Positions 47,568 through 59,619 are shown, counted from the first letter of the stretch. The stretch is 64,000 nucleotides of DNA from Microbacterium dextranolyticum (GCF_016907295.1 NZ_JAFBBR010000001.1:620001-684000), one strand, 5' to 3'. The notes: generated by a model from the letters alone, not told the origin. Numbers and translations: made by a program.

Positions 47568-48577
47568 CGTTCTTCGTCCTCCTGCTCGGCTTCGGCCTCG
47601 ACCTTGGCCTCGATCTGGGTGATCAGACCGGTCGTGACGGCGGAGTCGTCGCCGAGATCGGTGTCGTGGTACGCGCCGAGGTAGGCGTCGATGACGGCGG
47701 GGTTCTTCATGACCCGCTCGGGATCGCCCTCGGCGACCACCTCGCCCTGGGCCATGACGACGACCCAGTCGGAGATGTGGCGCACCATGTGCATGTCGTG
47801 CTCGACGAACAGCACGGTCGTGCCGTCGTTGCGGAGCGCTTGGATGTGCTCGAGCAGGCTCTGCGTGAGTGCCGGGTTGACGCCCGCCATCGGCTCGTCG
47901 AGCATGATCATCTTCGGGTCGCTCATGAGGGCGCGCGCCATCTCGAGCAGCTTCTTCTGCCCGCCCGAGAGGCTGCCGGCCATGTCGTCGCGCTTCGCGT
48001 CGAGCTTGAAGCGCTGCAGCAGCTCTTCGGCCTTCGCGATGTTCGCCTTCTCGGCCGCGGCCCACAGCGGCTTGATCAGGCCCGCGGCGAGATTCTCACC
48101 CGGGTTGCCCTTCGCGCCGATGAGCATGTTGTCGAGCACCGTCATGCGCGAGAGCGCCTTCGTCAGCTGGAACGTGCGCACCATGCCGGCGCGCGCGACC
48201 TTCGAGGCGGCGGTGCTGCCCAGGGTCTTGCCGTCGAACGACCACTTCGCGGCCTCGTCGGCGGAGGGCCCGCCGAACAGCTTCTTGGCCGACGACGGCT
48301 TGTCGAACCCCGTGATCAGGTTGAAGAACGTCGTCTTGCCGGCGCCGTTCGGCCCGATGAGCGCGGTGATCGCGCCGCGCTGCACCTCGAGGTGCTTGAC
48401 GTTCACCGCGGTCATGCCGCCGAAGCGGCGCTCGATGTTGTCGACGACGAGGATCGGGTCGGGCTTCTCCGACCCTGGAACCTCTTCGGCGGCGGCGAGG
48501 GTCATGCGGATCGCCTTGGTCACCTCCCCCGGCGGGGTCGCGACCGGGATGACGGGCTCTGCGGTCTGGTCAGGCAT
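47564..48577 (-). CDS. livG: ABC transporter ATP-binding protein (LivG type)
   Basis: A 337-residue partner ATPase, longer than the usual 250-260 because of an N-terminal extension of about 45 residues and a C-terminal Glu-rich tail (AKVEAEAEQEDEER). Walker A is LIGPNGAGKTTFFNLI, the signature is LSGGQKKLLEMARA, Walker B is MIMLDEPMAGVNP, and FVEHDMHMV holds the switch His. It also carries the extended segment between Q-loop and signature typical of LivG. Overlaps the livM 3' end by eight bases. Confidence 0.9.
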   Translation of the reverse strand: MPDQTAEPVIPVATPPGEVTKAIRMTLAAAEEVPGSEKPDPILVVDNIERRFGGMTAVNVKHLEVQRGAITALIGPNGAGKTTFFNLITGFDKPSSAKKLFGGPSADEAAKWSFDGKTLGSTAASKVARAGMVRTFQLTKALSRMTVLDNMLIGAKGNPGENLAAGLIKPLWAAAEKANIAKAEELLQRFKLDAKRDDMAGSLSGGQKKLLEMARALMSDPKMIMLDEPMAGVNPALTQSLLEHIQALRNDGTTVLFVEHDMHMVRHISDWVVVMAQGEVVAEGDPERVMKNPAVIDAYLGAYHDTDLGDDSAVTTGLITQIEAKVEAEAEQEDEER

Positions 48578-49565
48578 TGAAGCTCAACTCCTTCTTATTG
48601 CCGAGGATGCCTTGTGGCCGGAAGATCACCAGCAGCATCAGCGCCACACCGATCAGCACCCACGACAGCCACTGCGTCTGCTGCGTGTTGAGGATCGAGT
48701 CGGGGATGTACTCGCCGGCGATCTGCACGATGGCGATGCGCACGACGAAGAAGATGATCGCACCCAGCAGCGGGCCGAAGATCGTCGCAGCGCCGCCCAG
48801 CAGCATGATCGTCCACAGGTTGAAGGTGAGGGGGCGTCCGAATCCATCGGGCTGCACGGATGCCGGGAGCACGACCAGGATGCCGGCGATGCCGCCCAGC
48901 ACGCCGCCGATGACGAGCGCCTGCATCTTGTAGGAGTAGGAGCTCTTGCCGAGGCTGCGGACCGCGTCCTCGTCTTCGCGGATGCCCTTGAGCACTCGGC
49001 CCCAGGGGCTGCGCATCGCCAGCCACGTGAACAGGATCGCGATGCCGACCGCTCCCCAGGCGACCAGACGGGTCCACCAGTCGTTGCCCGAGCCCGGGTC
49101 GGTGTTGGGGTACGAGAACCACAGGATCTGCGTCGTGCCCGGCGGCAGGAACGACAGCTGCGTGAACGGTCCGCGGTACTCCGGGCCGACGAGGCCGGTC
49201 GAACCGCCCGTCACGTCGACGAGGGCGGCGAGGCGCCCGACCATGCGGACGATCTCTGCCGCACAGATCGTCACGATCGCGAGGTAGTCGCCGCGCAGTC
49301 GCAGGGTCGGGATGCCGAGAACGAAGGCGAACACGACGCAGGCGAGGATGGCGACGAGTACACCCAGCCAGAAGCCGCCGCCGTGGATGACGGTGATCGC
49401 GAAGCCGTACGCGCCCAGCAGCATGAAGCCCGCCTGGCCCATGTTCATGAGGCCCGTGAAGCCGAAGTGGATGTTGAGGCCGATCGCGGCGATGACGTAC
49501 GCCGCCGTGACGGGTGCGATCGCCGTTTCGGTGAGCTGCTGCAGCAGCGTGATCCAGAAGTCCAT
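48570..49565 (-). CDS. livM: Branched-chain amino acid-type ABC transporter permease (LivM type)
   Basis: A 331-residue permease with about eight to ten membrane segments: YVIAAIGLNIHFGFTGLMNM at the N-terminus, GAYGFAITVIHGGGFWLG, and RLRGDYLAIVTICAAEIVR, the family's cytoplasmic-loop signature, then a late LLVIFRPQGILG. The start at 49565 (MDFWITLLQQ) has an AGGGAGAGG site upstream. 11 bp after livH. Confidence 0.9.
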   Translation of the reverse strand: MDFWITLLQQLTETAIAPVTAAYVIAAIGLNIHFGFTGLMNMGQAGFMLLGAYGFAITVIHGGGFWLGVLVAILACVVFAFVLGIPTLRLRGDYLAIVTICAAEIVRMVGRLAALVDVTGGSTGLVGPEYRGPFTQLSFLPPGTTQILWFSYPNTDPGSGNDWWTRLVAWGAVGIAILFTWLAMRSPWGRVLKGIREDEDAVRSLGKSSYSYKMQALVIGGVLGGIAGILVVLPASVQPDGFGRPLTFNLWTIMLLGGAATIFGPLLGAIIFFVVRIAIVQIAGEYIPDSILNTQQTQWLSWVLIGVALMLLVIFRPQGILGNKKELSFNA

Positions 49566-49576
49566 GGCCCTCTCCC

Positions 49577-52770
<3,194 letters not shown>

Positions 52771-52776
52771 GGCCGT

Positions 52777-52815
52777 GCGGCTGCGGCTGCGGCTGCGGCT
52801 GCGGCTGTGGCTGTG
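52777..52815. repeat. (GCGGCT)n hexanucleotide repeat after guaB
   Basis: Five perfect GCGGCT copies, then GTGGCT variants, starting six bases past the guaB stop. Confidence 0.85.
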
Positions 52816-52863
52816 GTGCGACCGTGGCCGTGGTATCCCGGGTCGCCTGCCGTGTGCGGGACG

Positions 52864-52937
52864 AACTCCGCATGATGTGACGAACTCCGCATGCCCTCGT
52901 GTGATTGGGTGCGGAGTTCGTGGCTTTCTGCGGAGTT
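52864..52937. repeat. 19-nt-period inverted-box element, TACTCCGCA family, copy C
   Basis: Boxes AACTCCGCA at 52864 and 52883, an 18-nt loop, inverted boxes TGCGGAGTT at 52910 and 52929. Total 74 nt. In this copy the variable base is A/T-swapped in all four boxes together (AACTCC/GGAGTT). Confidence 0.9.
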
Positions 52938-53017
52938 CGTGCGGTGGTGGTGTTGCTGAGGTGAGGGTCCGCGACGTGAGGCGTCATCCTGGCATCCCGC
53001 TGGCGTGCGGCGTGACG

Positions 53018-53091
53018 AACTCCGCATGATGTGACGTGCTCCGCATCTTTTCGTGTGATCGGGTGCGGAGTTCGCGGCTTTCTGCGGAGCT
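53018..53091. repeat. 19-nt-period inverted-box element, TACTCCGCA family, copy D
   Basis: Boxes at 53018 (AACTCCGCA) and 53037 (TGCTCCGCA), an 18-nt loop, inverted boxes at 53064 (TGCGGAGTT) and 53083 (TGCGGAGCT). It lies upstream of the DUF559 gene. Confidence 0.88.
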
Positions 53092-53185
53092 CGTCTCCTC
53101 CTCCCCAGGCGGCGAGTGGCGCGGGTTGTCCACGGATGGCGCGGTTGCGGCATCCGTGAGCGCGACGAGTCGACAGGATGCCCGT

Positions 53186-54031
53186 ATGCACCTCGTCCCC
53201 GTCGCCGATCGCCTACGCGGCACGGCCGCGCATCGCGGGCAGCTGCGGGACGAGGGATACCGTGATGCCTCGCTACGAGCGGCGGTTCGTGACGGCGCGA
53301 TCGAGGTGCATCGCCGTTCCTGGTTCGTCTCGGCGGACGCGCCCGCCGATCTGCGCGAAGCGGCGCGCCGCGGCGGCAGGATCACCTGCACGACGCTCGC
53401 GCGGATGCGCGGGTGGTGGATGCCGGACGGTGTCGGCGACGACGTGCATCTGCACTTTCCGCCAGGATCGACGGGCCCGCGCACACCATGGGGCGGGGTT
53501 GCGCACTGGTCCCGCCCCGTCGCGCCGGTCGGACGGGCACTCATCGCGACCGTCGAGGACGCCCTCGCGCACATCGCTGTGTGCCGCCCTCCGGCAGAGG
53601 CACTCGTGCTGTGGGAATCCGCGGCCCGGATGGAGCGGCTGGCGCCGGAGGCGCTGCGCGCGATCTCGTGGCCGTCGCGTGCGGCCGTCGAGCTTGCAGC
53701 GCAGGTCACCGGGCTCGCGGACTCGGGGCTCGAGGTGCTCGTCTGCCGCCCCTTGCGGCGGTTGCGGGTGCAGGTCCGGCAACAGGCCGTGGTGGCCGGA
53801 AAGCCCGTCGATGTGCTCGTCGGGGAGTGGCTCGTCGTCCAGATCGACGGCTGGGCGCATCATTCCTCGTCGGCGCAGCGCTCGAAGGACATCGCCCACG
53901 ACGCGGAGCTGCGGCTGCGCGGCTACACCGTTCTGCGCTTCTCGTACGCGCAGGTGGTGCATGACGCGCTCGAGGTCGAGCGCACGATCCGCCGCGCTCT
54001 CGCCGCGGGGCTGCACGCGCGGCCATCCTGA
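53186..54031 (+). CDS. DUF559 domain protein with AbiEi-like N-terminus (putative nuclease-fold)
   Basis: A 281-residue protein. The N-terminal 90 residues resemble the winged-helix AbiEi-type antitoxin domain common in actinobacteria (LRDEGYRDASLRAAVRDGAI, then RRSWFVSAD). The C-terminal 100 are a DUF559/Vsr-like PD-(D/E)xK fold: KPVDVLVGEWLVVQIDGWAH, then RSKDIAHDAELRLRGYTVLR and FSYAQVVHD. No partner toxin gene is next to it. The role is unknown; a nuclease or DNA-binding function is inference. It is flanked by repeat elements C and D upstream and E downstream. Confidence 0.75.
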   Translation: MHLVPVADRLRGTAAHRGQLRDEGYRDASLRAAVRDGAIEVHRRSWFVSADAPADLREAARRGGRITCTTLARMRGWWMPDGVGDDVHLHFPPGSTGPRTPWGGVAHWSRPVAPVGRALIATVEDALAHIAVCRPPAEALVLWESAARMERLAPEALRAISWPSRAAVELAAQVTGLADSGLEVLVCRPLRRLRVQVRQQAVVAGKPVDVLVGEWLVVQIDGWAHHSSSAQRSKDIAHDAELRLRGYTVLRFSYAQVVHDALEVERTIRRALAAGLHARPS

Positions 54032-54071
54032 GCTCGGGGGCGATGTGTGCGGCGTGCCCGGTCGGGTGGGC

Positions 54072-54145
54072 GGCGCCGCAGGATGTCGCGTACTCCGCAT
54101 CCGATCGGGGGGAGGGGTGCGGAGTACGCGACGATCCGCGGAGTT
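54072..54145. repeat. 19-nt-period inverted-box element, TACTCCGCA family, copy E (outer boxes diverged)
   Basis: Inner boxes TACTCCGCA at 54091 and TGCGGAGTA at 54118 are perfect, with the 18-nt loop. Outer boxes at 54072 (GGCGCCGCA) and 54137 (CGCGGAGTT) are degenerate but at the exact 19-nt offsets. It lies between two convergent genes. Confidence 0.8.
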
Positions 54146-54174
54146 CGTGCGGGTCAGGTCTGCGCCGCGGCGGC

Positions 54175-55635
54175 TCAGTCCGTGACGGGCGTGGCGGATG
54201 CCGTGGCGCGCCCCGACGGCAGCAGGAGGGCCGCCACGACTCCGACGAACAGGACAGCCGCTCCGGTGAAGACGGCGGGGCGCGCGGCATCCACGTACAT
54301 GTCGGGTCGCAGCTGTCCGCCGGCGCCCACGAAGATCGCCGTCATCACGGCCGTGCCGAGGGCGAGTCCGATCTCGCGCACGGTGGAGTTGACCCCGGAT
54401 GCCTTGGCGTGGTCGACCACGCCGAGGGTCGCGAGCAGCGCCGTCGCCATCGGCGCGAAGACGAGTCCCATGCCGACCCCGGACAGGACGAACGGCGCGA
54501 TGAGGGAGGGGTAATCGAGGTCGGTCGACATCGCGAGGCCGATCCAGAGCAGCCCCACACCCTGCAGCAGCAGCCCGACGGTGAGCAGGGCGCGGGTGCC
54601 GACGCGCGGCGCGATCAGGCCGGCGACCGGTGCGACGAACATCGGCGCGAGGGTCCACGGCGTCGTCTGCAGGGCGGCCTCGAGCGGCGTGGATCCCTGC
54701 ACCACCTGCAGGTACTGGATGAGCAGGAAGATGGCGCCCATCGCCCCGAAGCTGAAGAGGAAGCCGACGATGTTCGTGAGCGAGAACGAGCGGTCTCGGA
54801 ACAGGCGCAGCGGCACGAGAGGGGCCCGCCCCCGCGCCTGCCATGCGATGAATCCGACGAGCAGGAGGGTTCCGGCCACGAGTTCGCCCACCACCGAGAG
54901 CGACGACCACCCATCGTCGTTGCCGCGGACGATCGCGTGGACGATGGCGAGGACTCCGCCGGCCGTCAGGATCGCCCCGAGGACGTCGATGCGGGTGCGC
55001 TCACCGAACTGATTGCGCAGCGCGAAGAAGGCGAGGGGCATCGCGACGATCGCGATCGGCACGTTGATCCAGAAGATCGCCTGCCAGTTCCACCCCTGCA
55101 TGATCGCGCCGCCGACGAGAGGACCGGCGGCGACCCCGAGCCCTGCGATGCCTCCCCAGAGGCCGATCGCCAGGGGACGCCGGGCCGGGGCAACGCCGCC
55201 CGAGATGAGCGCGAGCGACAGGGGCATGACACCGGCCCCGCCGAATCCCTGTACGGCGCGGGCGGCGATGAGCTGCCCCGGATCAGTGCTGAGGGCGGCG
55301 AGCACGGAGCCGACGCCGAAGATCGCGATGCCGGCGAGGAACACGGTGCGTCGCCCGAAGCGGTCGCCCAGCGCGGAGGCCACGAGGATCATCGACGCGA
55401 ACGCGAGCGTGTAGGCGTTCACGAACCACTGCAGCTGCTCGACGCTCGCGCCGAGTGTCTCGTGCAGCACGGGCAGCGCATTGGTCATGACGAGGTTGTC
55501 GAGGGTGGCCATGAACATGGGCACGGATGCCGCGGCGACGACGAGCCCGAAGGGGCGGCGGGGCATCGTGGCCGAGGCATCGGGCGGCGGCGCATCCGAT
55601 CGTATGGACGTCGTCGCAGTGAGCGTCTCGGTCAT
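54175..55635 (-). CDS. MFS transporter, DHA2 (14-TMS) drug efflux family
   Basis: A 486-residue membrane protein with about 14 hydrophobic segments. Family motifs: SVPMFMATLDNLVMTNALP in the first segment, WFVNAYTLAFASMIL, LGDRFGRRTVFLAGIAIFG (motif A), RAVQGFGGAGVMPLSLALI (motif B) and GPLVGGAIMQGWNWQAIFWI (motif C, drug/H+ antiporter). It probably exports hydrophobic compounds by proton antiport. The start at 55635 has AAGGGAGC upstream. It is divergent from a TetR gene and shares operators with it. Confidence 0.92.
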   Translation of the reverse strand: MTETLTATTSIRSDAPPPDASATMPRRPFGLVVAAASVPMFMATLDNLVMTNALPVLHETLGASVEQLQWFVNAYTLAFASMILVASALGDRFGRRTVFLAGIAIFGVGSVLAALSTDPGQLIAARAVQGFGGAGVMPLSLALISGGVAPARRPLAIGLWGGIAGLGVAAGPLVGGAIMQGWNWQAIFWINVPIAIVAMPLAFFALRNQFGERTRIDVLGAILTAGGVLAIVHAIVRGNDDGWSSLSVVGELVAGTLLLVGFIAWQARGRAPLVPLRLFRDRSFSLTNIVGFLFSFGAMGAIFLLIQYLQVVQGSTPLEAALQTTPWTLAPMFVAPVAGLIAPRVGTRALLTVGLLLQGVGLLWIGLAMSTDLDYPSLIAPFVLSGVGMGLVFAPMATALLATLGVVDHAKASGVNSTVREIGLALGTAVMTAIFVGAGGQLRPDMYVDAARPAVFTGAAVLFVGVVAALLLPSGRATASATPVTD

Positions 55636-55658
55636 CGCCGAGCTCCCTTCGCTTGGTT

Positions 55659-55708
55659 GTAATCGAATGATTACTTGTCGAAGGCGACTGTAGTAATCGA
55701 CTGATAAC
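55659..55708. promoter_or_regulatory. Two 16-bp inverted-repeat operators between efflux gene and tetR
   Basis: GTAATCGAATGATTAC at 55659-55674 and GTAATCGACTGATAAC at 55693-55708, 34 bp start to start. The first is a near-perfect palindrome and the second a close variant ending eight bases before the tetR start codon. They are the likely binding sites of the adjacent TetR protein and would control both divergent genes. Confidence 0.8.
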
Positions 55709-55716
55709 ATGTCAAC

Positions 55717-56343
55717 ATGAGTCCGATCGAGGCGACGGCGCCCGAGACCGCGCGGCGTATGAGTTCCGACGAGCGCCGCGAGCAGATCATCGAGGCGGCC
55801 CTCGCGGTGTTCGGCGCGCGCGGCTATGAGGGAACGACGACCGACGAGGTCGCCCGCCGCGCCGGCGTCAGCCAGCCCTACGTCGTGCGCCTGTTCGGAT
55901 CGAAGGAGAGCCTCTTCCTCTCGGCGCTGCAGCGGGCGATCGATGAAATGATGGACGCGTTCCGCGAGGCCCTGGCCGACGAGGCATCCGGCGAGCCCAT
56001 CGCGCGGCGGGTCGGGGATGCCTACATCGGCCTCTTGCGGGTGCGCGGGCTGCATCAGACGCTCTCTCACGCGTGGCTGCTGGGGTCGCACCCCGTGATC
56101 GGCCCGGCCGGACGTCAGGGATTCGCGCGGGTGTGGCGGATGTTCCGCGACGAAGCCGGCATGAGCGCCGAGGAGGCGCGAGTGTTCCTGGCCGAGGGCA
56201 TGCTCATCAACGTCATGATCGGCATGCGCATCGTCGACGACTACGGTTCCGATTCCGACATCACCGAACTCTTCCACTCGTGCTTCCCGACGAGCCTGCC
56301 CGAGGTGCTCGAGGTCGTGCCGCGCGGCGACGAACCGTGGTGA
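55717..56343 (+). CDS. TetR/AcrR family transcriptional regulator
   Basis: A 208-residue regulator. The N-terminal HTH is typical: REQIIEAALAVFGARGYEGT, TTDEVARRAGVSQPYVVRLF then GSKESLFLSALQRAI. The C-terminal ligand domain includes MIGMRIVDDYGSDSDI. The message is probably nearly leaderless, because the ATG lies just behind operator 2 and a TAACAT -10-like sequence. It likely represses the DHA2 gene and itself until a ligand binds. Confidence 0.92.
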   Translation: MSPIEATAPETARRMSSDERREQIIEAALAVFGARGYEGTTTDEVARRAGVSQPYVVRLFGSKESLFLSALQRAIDEMMDAFREALADEASGEPIARRVGDAYIGLLRVRGLHQTLSHAWLLGSHPVIGPAGRQGFARVWRMFRDEAGMSAEEARVFLAEGMLINVMIGMRIVDDYGSDSDITELFHSCFPTSLPEVLEVVPRGDEPW

Positions 56344-56404
56344 GCTGAGCGCGCGATAGTCTGGTCGGCTCTGCGCCGCCGTGGCCGGGGCGGAAGGACC
56401 CGCC

Positions 56405-58093
56405 GTGGGCTACATCGACATCGCCGCCGTCTCGTTCGTCCTGCCGGACGGGCGACCTCTGCTCGACGAGGTGACCTTCCGCGTGGCGGACGGCAAGACC
56501 ACCGCTCTGATCGGCCAGAACGGCGCGGGCAAGACGACCCTGCTGAAGATCGTCCGAGGCGAGCTCTCACCGCGGTCGGGGACCGTCACGATCGACGGCG
56601 GGCTCGGCGTCATGGACCAGTTCATCGGTCACGGCGAGGCCGGTCAGACCGTGCACGACCTGCTGATCGCTGTCGCACCGGGCCGCGTCGGCGCCGCCGC
56701 GCGGGAACTCGAGGATGCCGAGGCCGCCATCATCGAGCACGACGACCTCGACACGCAGATGCGCTACGCCGCCGCGCTGGCCGACTACGCCGAAGCCGGG
56801 GGATACGAGTACGAGACCGTCTGGGACACGTGCACGGTCGCCGCCCTCGGCATCCCTTTCGCGCGGGCACGGTTCCGCGACCTCGGCACCCTTTCCGGGG
56901 GAGAGCAGAAGCGACTCGCACTCGAGGCGCTCCTGCGCGGCCCCGATCAGGTGTTGCTGCTCGACGAGCCCGACAATTACCTCGACGTGCCCGGCAAGCG
57001 CTGGCTCGAGGAACGACTGCGCGAAACATCCAAGACCGTCCTCCTCGTCTCGCACGATCGCGAGCTGCTCGCACGGGCCGCCGATCGCATCGTCACGCTC
57101 GAGACGGGCGGCGCCGGGAGCACCGCCTGGGTGCACGGCGGAGGATTCGGCACCTACCACGCCGCGCGCGACGACCGGATGGCGCGACTCGACGAACTGC
57201 GCCGGCGGTGGGATGAGGAGCACGCCAAGCTCATCCGCTTCGTCGCCGACATGAAGGCGAAGGCCGCCGCCAGCGACGAGTTCGCGTCGCGCTATCGGGC
57301 GGCCCAGACTCGGCTGCGCCGGTTCGAAGAGGCCGGCCCGCCCGAGGAGCGTCCCCCCGCGCAGACCCTCGACGTGCGCCTGCGCGGCGCACGCACCGGC
57401 AAGCGCGCCGTCGTCGCCGAGCGGCTCGAGCTTACCGGGCTCATGCAGCCGTTCGACCTCGAGGTGTGGTTCGGCGATCGCATCGCCGTGCTCGGATCGA
57501 ACGGGTCGGGTAAATCGCACTTCCTGCGGCTGCTCGCCCGCGGTGGCACCGACCCCGACGGGCTGCTCGGCCACGTCACCGACATCGGTGCGGCGCTCGA
57601 TCCCGTCGCGCACACGGGGCGGGCCGTGCTCGGCGCACGGGTTGCTCCCGGCTGGTTCGCGCAGACCCACCGGCATCCGGAATACACCGGGCGCTCGCTC
57701 CTGGACATCCTGCACCGCGGCGACGACCGGAGGCCCGGCATGCCGCGGGATGCGGCCAGCTCGGCCCTCGACCGCTACGGCCTCGTCCGGCAGGCCGAGC
57801 AGGCCTTCGACAGTCTGTCGGGCGGGCAGCAGGCCCGGTTCCAGGTGCTGCTGCTCGAGCTCTCCGGGGCGACGCTGCTGCTGCTCGACGAGCCCACCGA
57901 CAACCTCGACCTCGTCTCGGCCGAGGCGCTGGAGGATGCGCTGCAGCGCTTCGAGGGGACCGTCCTCGCGGTGACCCACGACCGGTGGTTCGCGCGCTCG
58001 TTCGATCGCTTCATCGTGTTCGGCTCGGACGGACGCGTCGTCGAGACCGACGAGCCCGTGTGGGACGAGAAGCGGGTCACCCGGGCCCGGTGA
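56405..58093 (+). CDS. ABC-F family ATP-binding protein
   Basis: A 562-residue soluble protein with two ABC ATPase domains and no membrane segment. First domain: Walker A IGQNGAGKTTLLKIV, signature LSGGEQKRLALEALL, Walker B VLLLDEPDNYLD. A charged linker follows (LRRRWDEEHAKLIRFVADM). Second domain: VLGSNGSGKSHFLRLLA, LSGGQQARFQVLLLEL, LLLDEPTDNLDLVS. ABC-F proteins act on ribosomes; some protect against ribosome-targeting antibiotics and others are housekeeping, and the sequence alone does not say which. GTG start with GGAAGGAC upstream. It may be co-transcribed with tetR, 61 bp upstream. Confidence 0.9.
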   Translation: MGYIDIAAVSFVLPDGRPLLDEVTFRVADGKTTALIGQNGAGKTTLLKIVRGELSPRSGTVTIDGGLGVMDQFIGHGEAGQTVHDLLIAVAPGRVGAAARELEDAEAAIIEHDDLDTQMRYAAALADYAEAGGYEYETVWDTCTVAALGIPFARARFRDLGTLSGGEQKRLALEALLRGPDQVLLLDEPDNYLDVPGKRWLEERLRETSKTVLLVSHDRELLARAADRIVTLETGGAGSTAWVHGGGFGTYHAARDDRMARLDELRRRWDEEHAKLIRFVADMKAKAAASDEFASRYRAAQTRLRRFEEAGPPEERPPAQTLDVRLRGARTGKRAVVAERLELTGLMQPFDLEVWFGDRIAVLGSNGSGKSHFLRLLARGGTDPDGLLGHVTDIGAALDPVAHTGRAVLGARVAPGWFAQTHRHPEYTGRSLLDILHRGDDRRPGMPRDAASSALDRYGLVRQAEQAFDSLSGGQQARFQVLLLELSGATLLLLDEPTDNLDLVSAEALEDALQRFEGTVLAVTHDRWFARSFDRFIVFGSDGRVVETDEPVWDEKRVTRAR

Positions 58094-58160
58094 GCAGGCC
58101 GCGCTGAGCGGGCGTGGGTGCGCGCGTGTTCGTGTGTCGGGCGGCGGGTTGGGGGTCGCG

Positions 58161-58234
58161 TACTCCGCAGAATGTGACGAACTCCGCACCTGAAGCGGCG
58201 AACGGGTGCGGAGTACGTGGAATTCTGCGGAGCT
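58161..58234. repeat. 19-nt-period inverted-box element, TACTCCGCA family, copy F
   Basis: Boxes at 58161 (TACTCCGCA) and 58180 (AACTCCGCA), an 18-nt loop, inverted boxes at 58207 (TGCGGAGTA) and 58226 (TGCGGAGCT). Confidence 0.9.
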
Positions 58235-58335
58235 GGTGACGTGTGCCGGGGCTCGTGGGGCATGGCCGCGCGGGTATCGGTGCGGGTGCGGGCGTGGCTG
58301 AGCGGATGTGGAGGTCGCGGTGTGGGCGGGTCGCG

Positions 58336-58409
58336 TACTCCGCAGGATGTGACGAACTCCGCACCTGAAGCGGCGGACGGGTGCGGAGTACGTGGAATTC
58401 TACGGACTC
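58336..58409. repeat. 19-nt-period inverted-box element, TACTCCGCA family, copy G
   Basis: Boxes at 58336 and 58355, an 18-nt loop, inverted box at 58382; the last box at 58401 (TACGGACTC) is decayed. Nearly identical to copy F over about 90 nt, so the pair is a local duplication. Both lie between convergent genes. Confidence 0.88.
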
Positions 58410-58485
58410 GGTGACGTGCGCCGGGGCTTGTGGGTCGGTCAGACAGACAGTCCGCACTCGTCGGACGACCGCGCGACCGAGAGCG

Positions 58486-59619
58486 TCAGACGGATGCCAG
58501 GCGGAACGCCTCGGCGGCCCGCGCCGACGGGTCGAGCGCGAGCGCGGCGAGCGTCGCGCCGACACCGGGCGCGAACTTGAAGCCCTGGCCCGAGAACCCC
58601 GCGCCCACGACGATGCGCTCCACCCGGTCGAGCACGAACGCCTCGGTCGGCGTCGACGTGTACGTGCACGAGATCGGCACCGCCGTGTCGGGGTCGAGCC
58701 CGGGCATCCACTCCCGCACGTAGTCGCGCAGCTCATGCTGCAGCACCGGCCGGTGCGGACGGCGGTCGGGATCGACCTCGTCGCCGATGCCGTGGAAGCC
58801 GACCTTGATCCCCTCGCCGGGCGTCGGCATGCCGTACACGTTCGACGGTTGCGAGCCGGGTGTGACGAAATGGTTGAACGACAGCCACGGGCCGGCGACG
58901 AACGGCGTGAAGTGCGCCGGCGTCTCTTCCGTCACGCGAAGCGGCGGCAGAGGGATGCCCGGTCCCGAGCCCGATCCGAGCGCCGGTCCCAGCAGTGACG
59001 AGGTCCACGCGCCCGCGGTCACGACGACCACGTCGGCGCGGAGCGTCCCGGCATCCGTCACGACATCGACGCCGTCTGCGTCGGGGGACAGGGCGCGCGC
59101 CGGGATGCTCCACCGGACCTCGCCGCCGCCGGCCGTGATGCGGCGCTCGAGCTCGCGGATCGCCGCGGCGGCGCGGGCGACCCCGGCGTCGGGGGAGTGG
59201 AGGACGGTGTCTTCGAAGCGCATGCCCGGCCAGCGTCGCGCGGCGTCGGCTCCGGTGAGCAGCTCGGCGGGGATGCCGCGGGCGGTCAACCCGTCGGCGA
59301 TCCCGGCGAGGCTCGTGGCCGAGCCGCTGCCGAGCGCCGCGCCCCCGCCGTGCGAGACGAGACCGTGCAGACGCAGCAGCGGCTCGCCGTCGACGTCGCC
59401 GAGGGCATCCCAACCTTCGCGCGCGAGCGCGAGCAGGTCGAGGTAGTGCGCCTCGCCGTAAGCGTTGTTGAAGTTGCGCGTCTCGCCGTGGGACGCGCCC
59501 TCGTGGTGGCCGCGCGCGAACCGGTCGATCACGACGGGGCGTTCTCCTCGTCGAACGAGCTGCCATGCCGCGGCAAGCCCCATGATCCCGCCGCCGATGA
59601 CCACGATGCGCTGGGCCAT
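58486..59619 (-). CDS. FAD-dependent oxidoreductase (sarcosine oxidase / N-methyltryptophan oxidase type)
   Basis: A 377-residue DAO-fold flavoenzyme. The dinucleotide-binding start is IVVIGGGIMGLAAAWQLV; then RFARGHHEGASHGETRNFNN, typical of monomeric sarcosine and N-methyl-tryptophan oxidases; RADVVVVTAGAWTSSLL; and VGAGFSGQGFKFAPGVGATL at the C-terminus. Members oxidise N-methylated amino acids, giving hydrogen peroxide and formaldehyde; the substrate here is unknown. I did not find the covalent-FAD Cys of some members. GGAGGAGG precedes the ATG. Confidence 0.88.
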   Translation of the reverse strand: MAQRIVVIGGGIMGLAAAWQLVRRGERPVVIDRFARGHHEGASHGETRNFNNAYGEAHYLDLLALAREGWDALGDVDGEPLLRLHGLVSHGGGAALGSGSATSLAGIADGLTARGIPAELLTGADAARRWPGMRFEDTVLHSPDAGVARAAAAIRELERRITAGGGEVRWSIPARALSPDADGVDVVTDAGTLRADVVVVTAGAWTSSLLGPALGSGSGPGIPLPPLRVTEETPAHFTPFVAGPWLSFNHFVTPGSQPSNVYGMPTPGEGIKVGFHGIGDEVDPDRRPHRPVLQHELRDYVREWMPGLDPDTAVPISCTYTSTPTEAFVLDRVERIVVGAGFSGQGFKFAPGVGATLAALALDPSARAAEAFRLASV

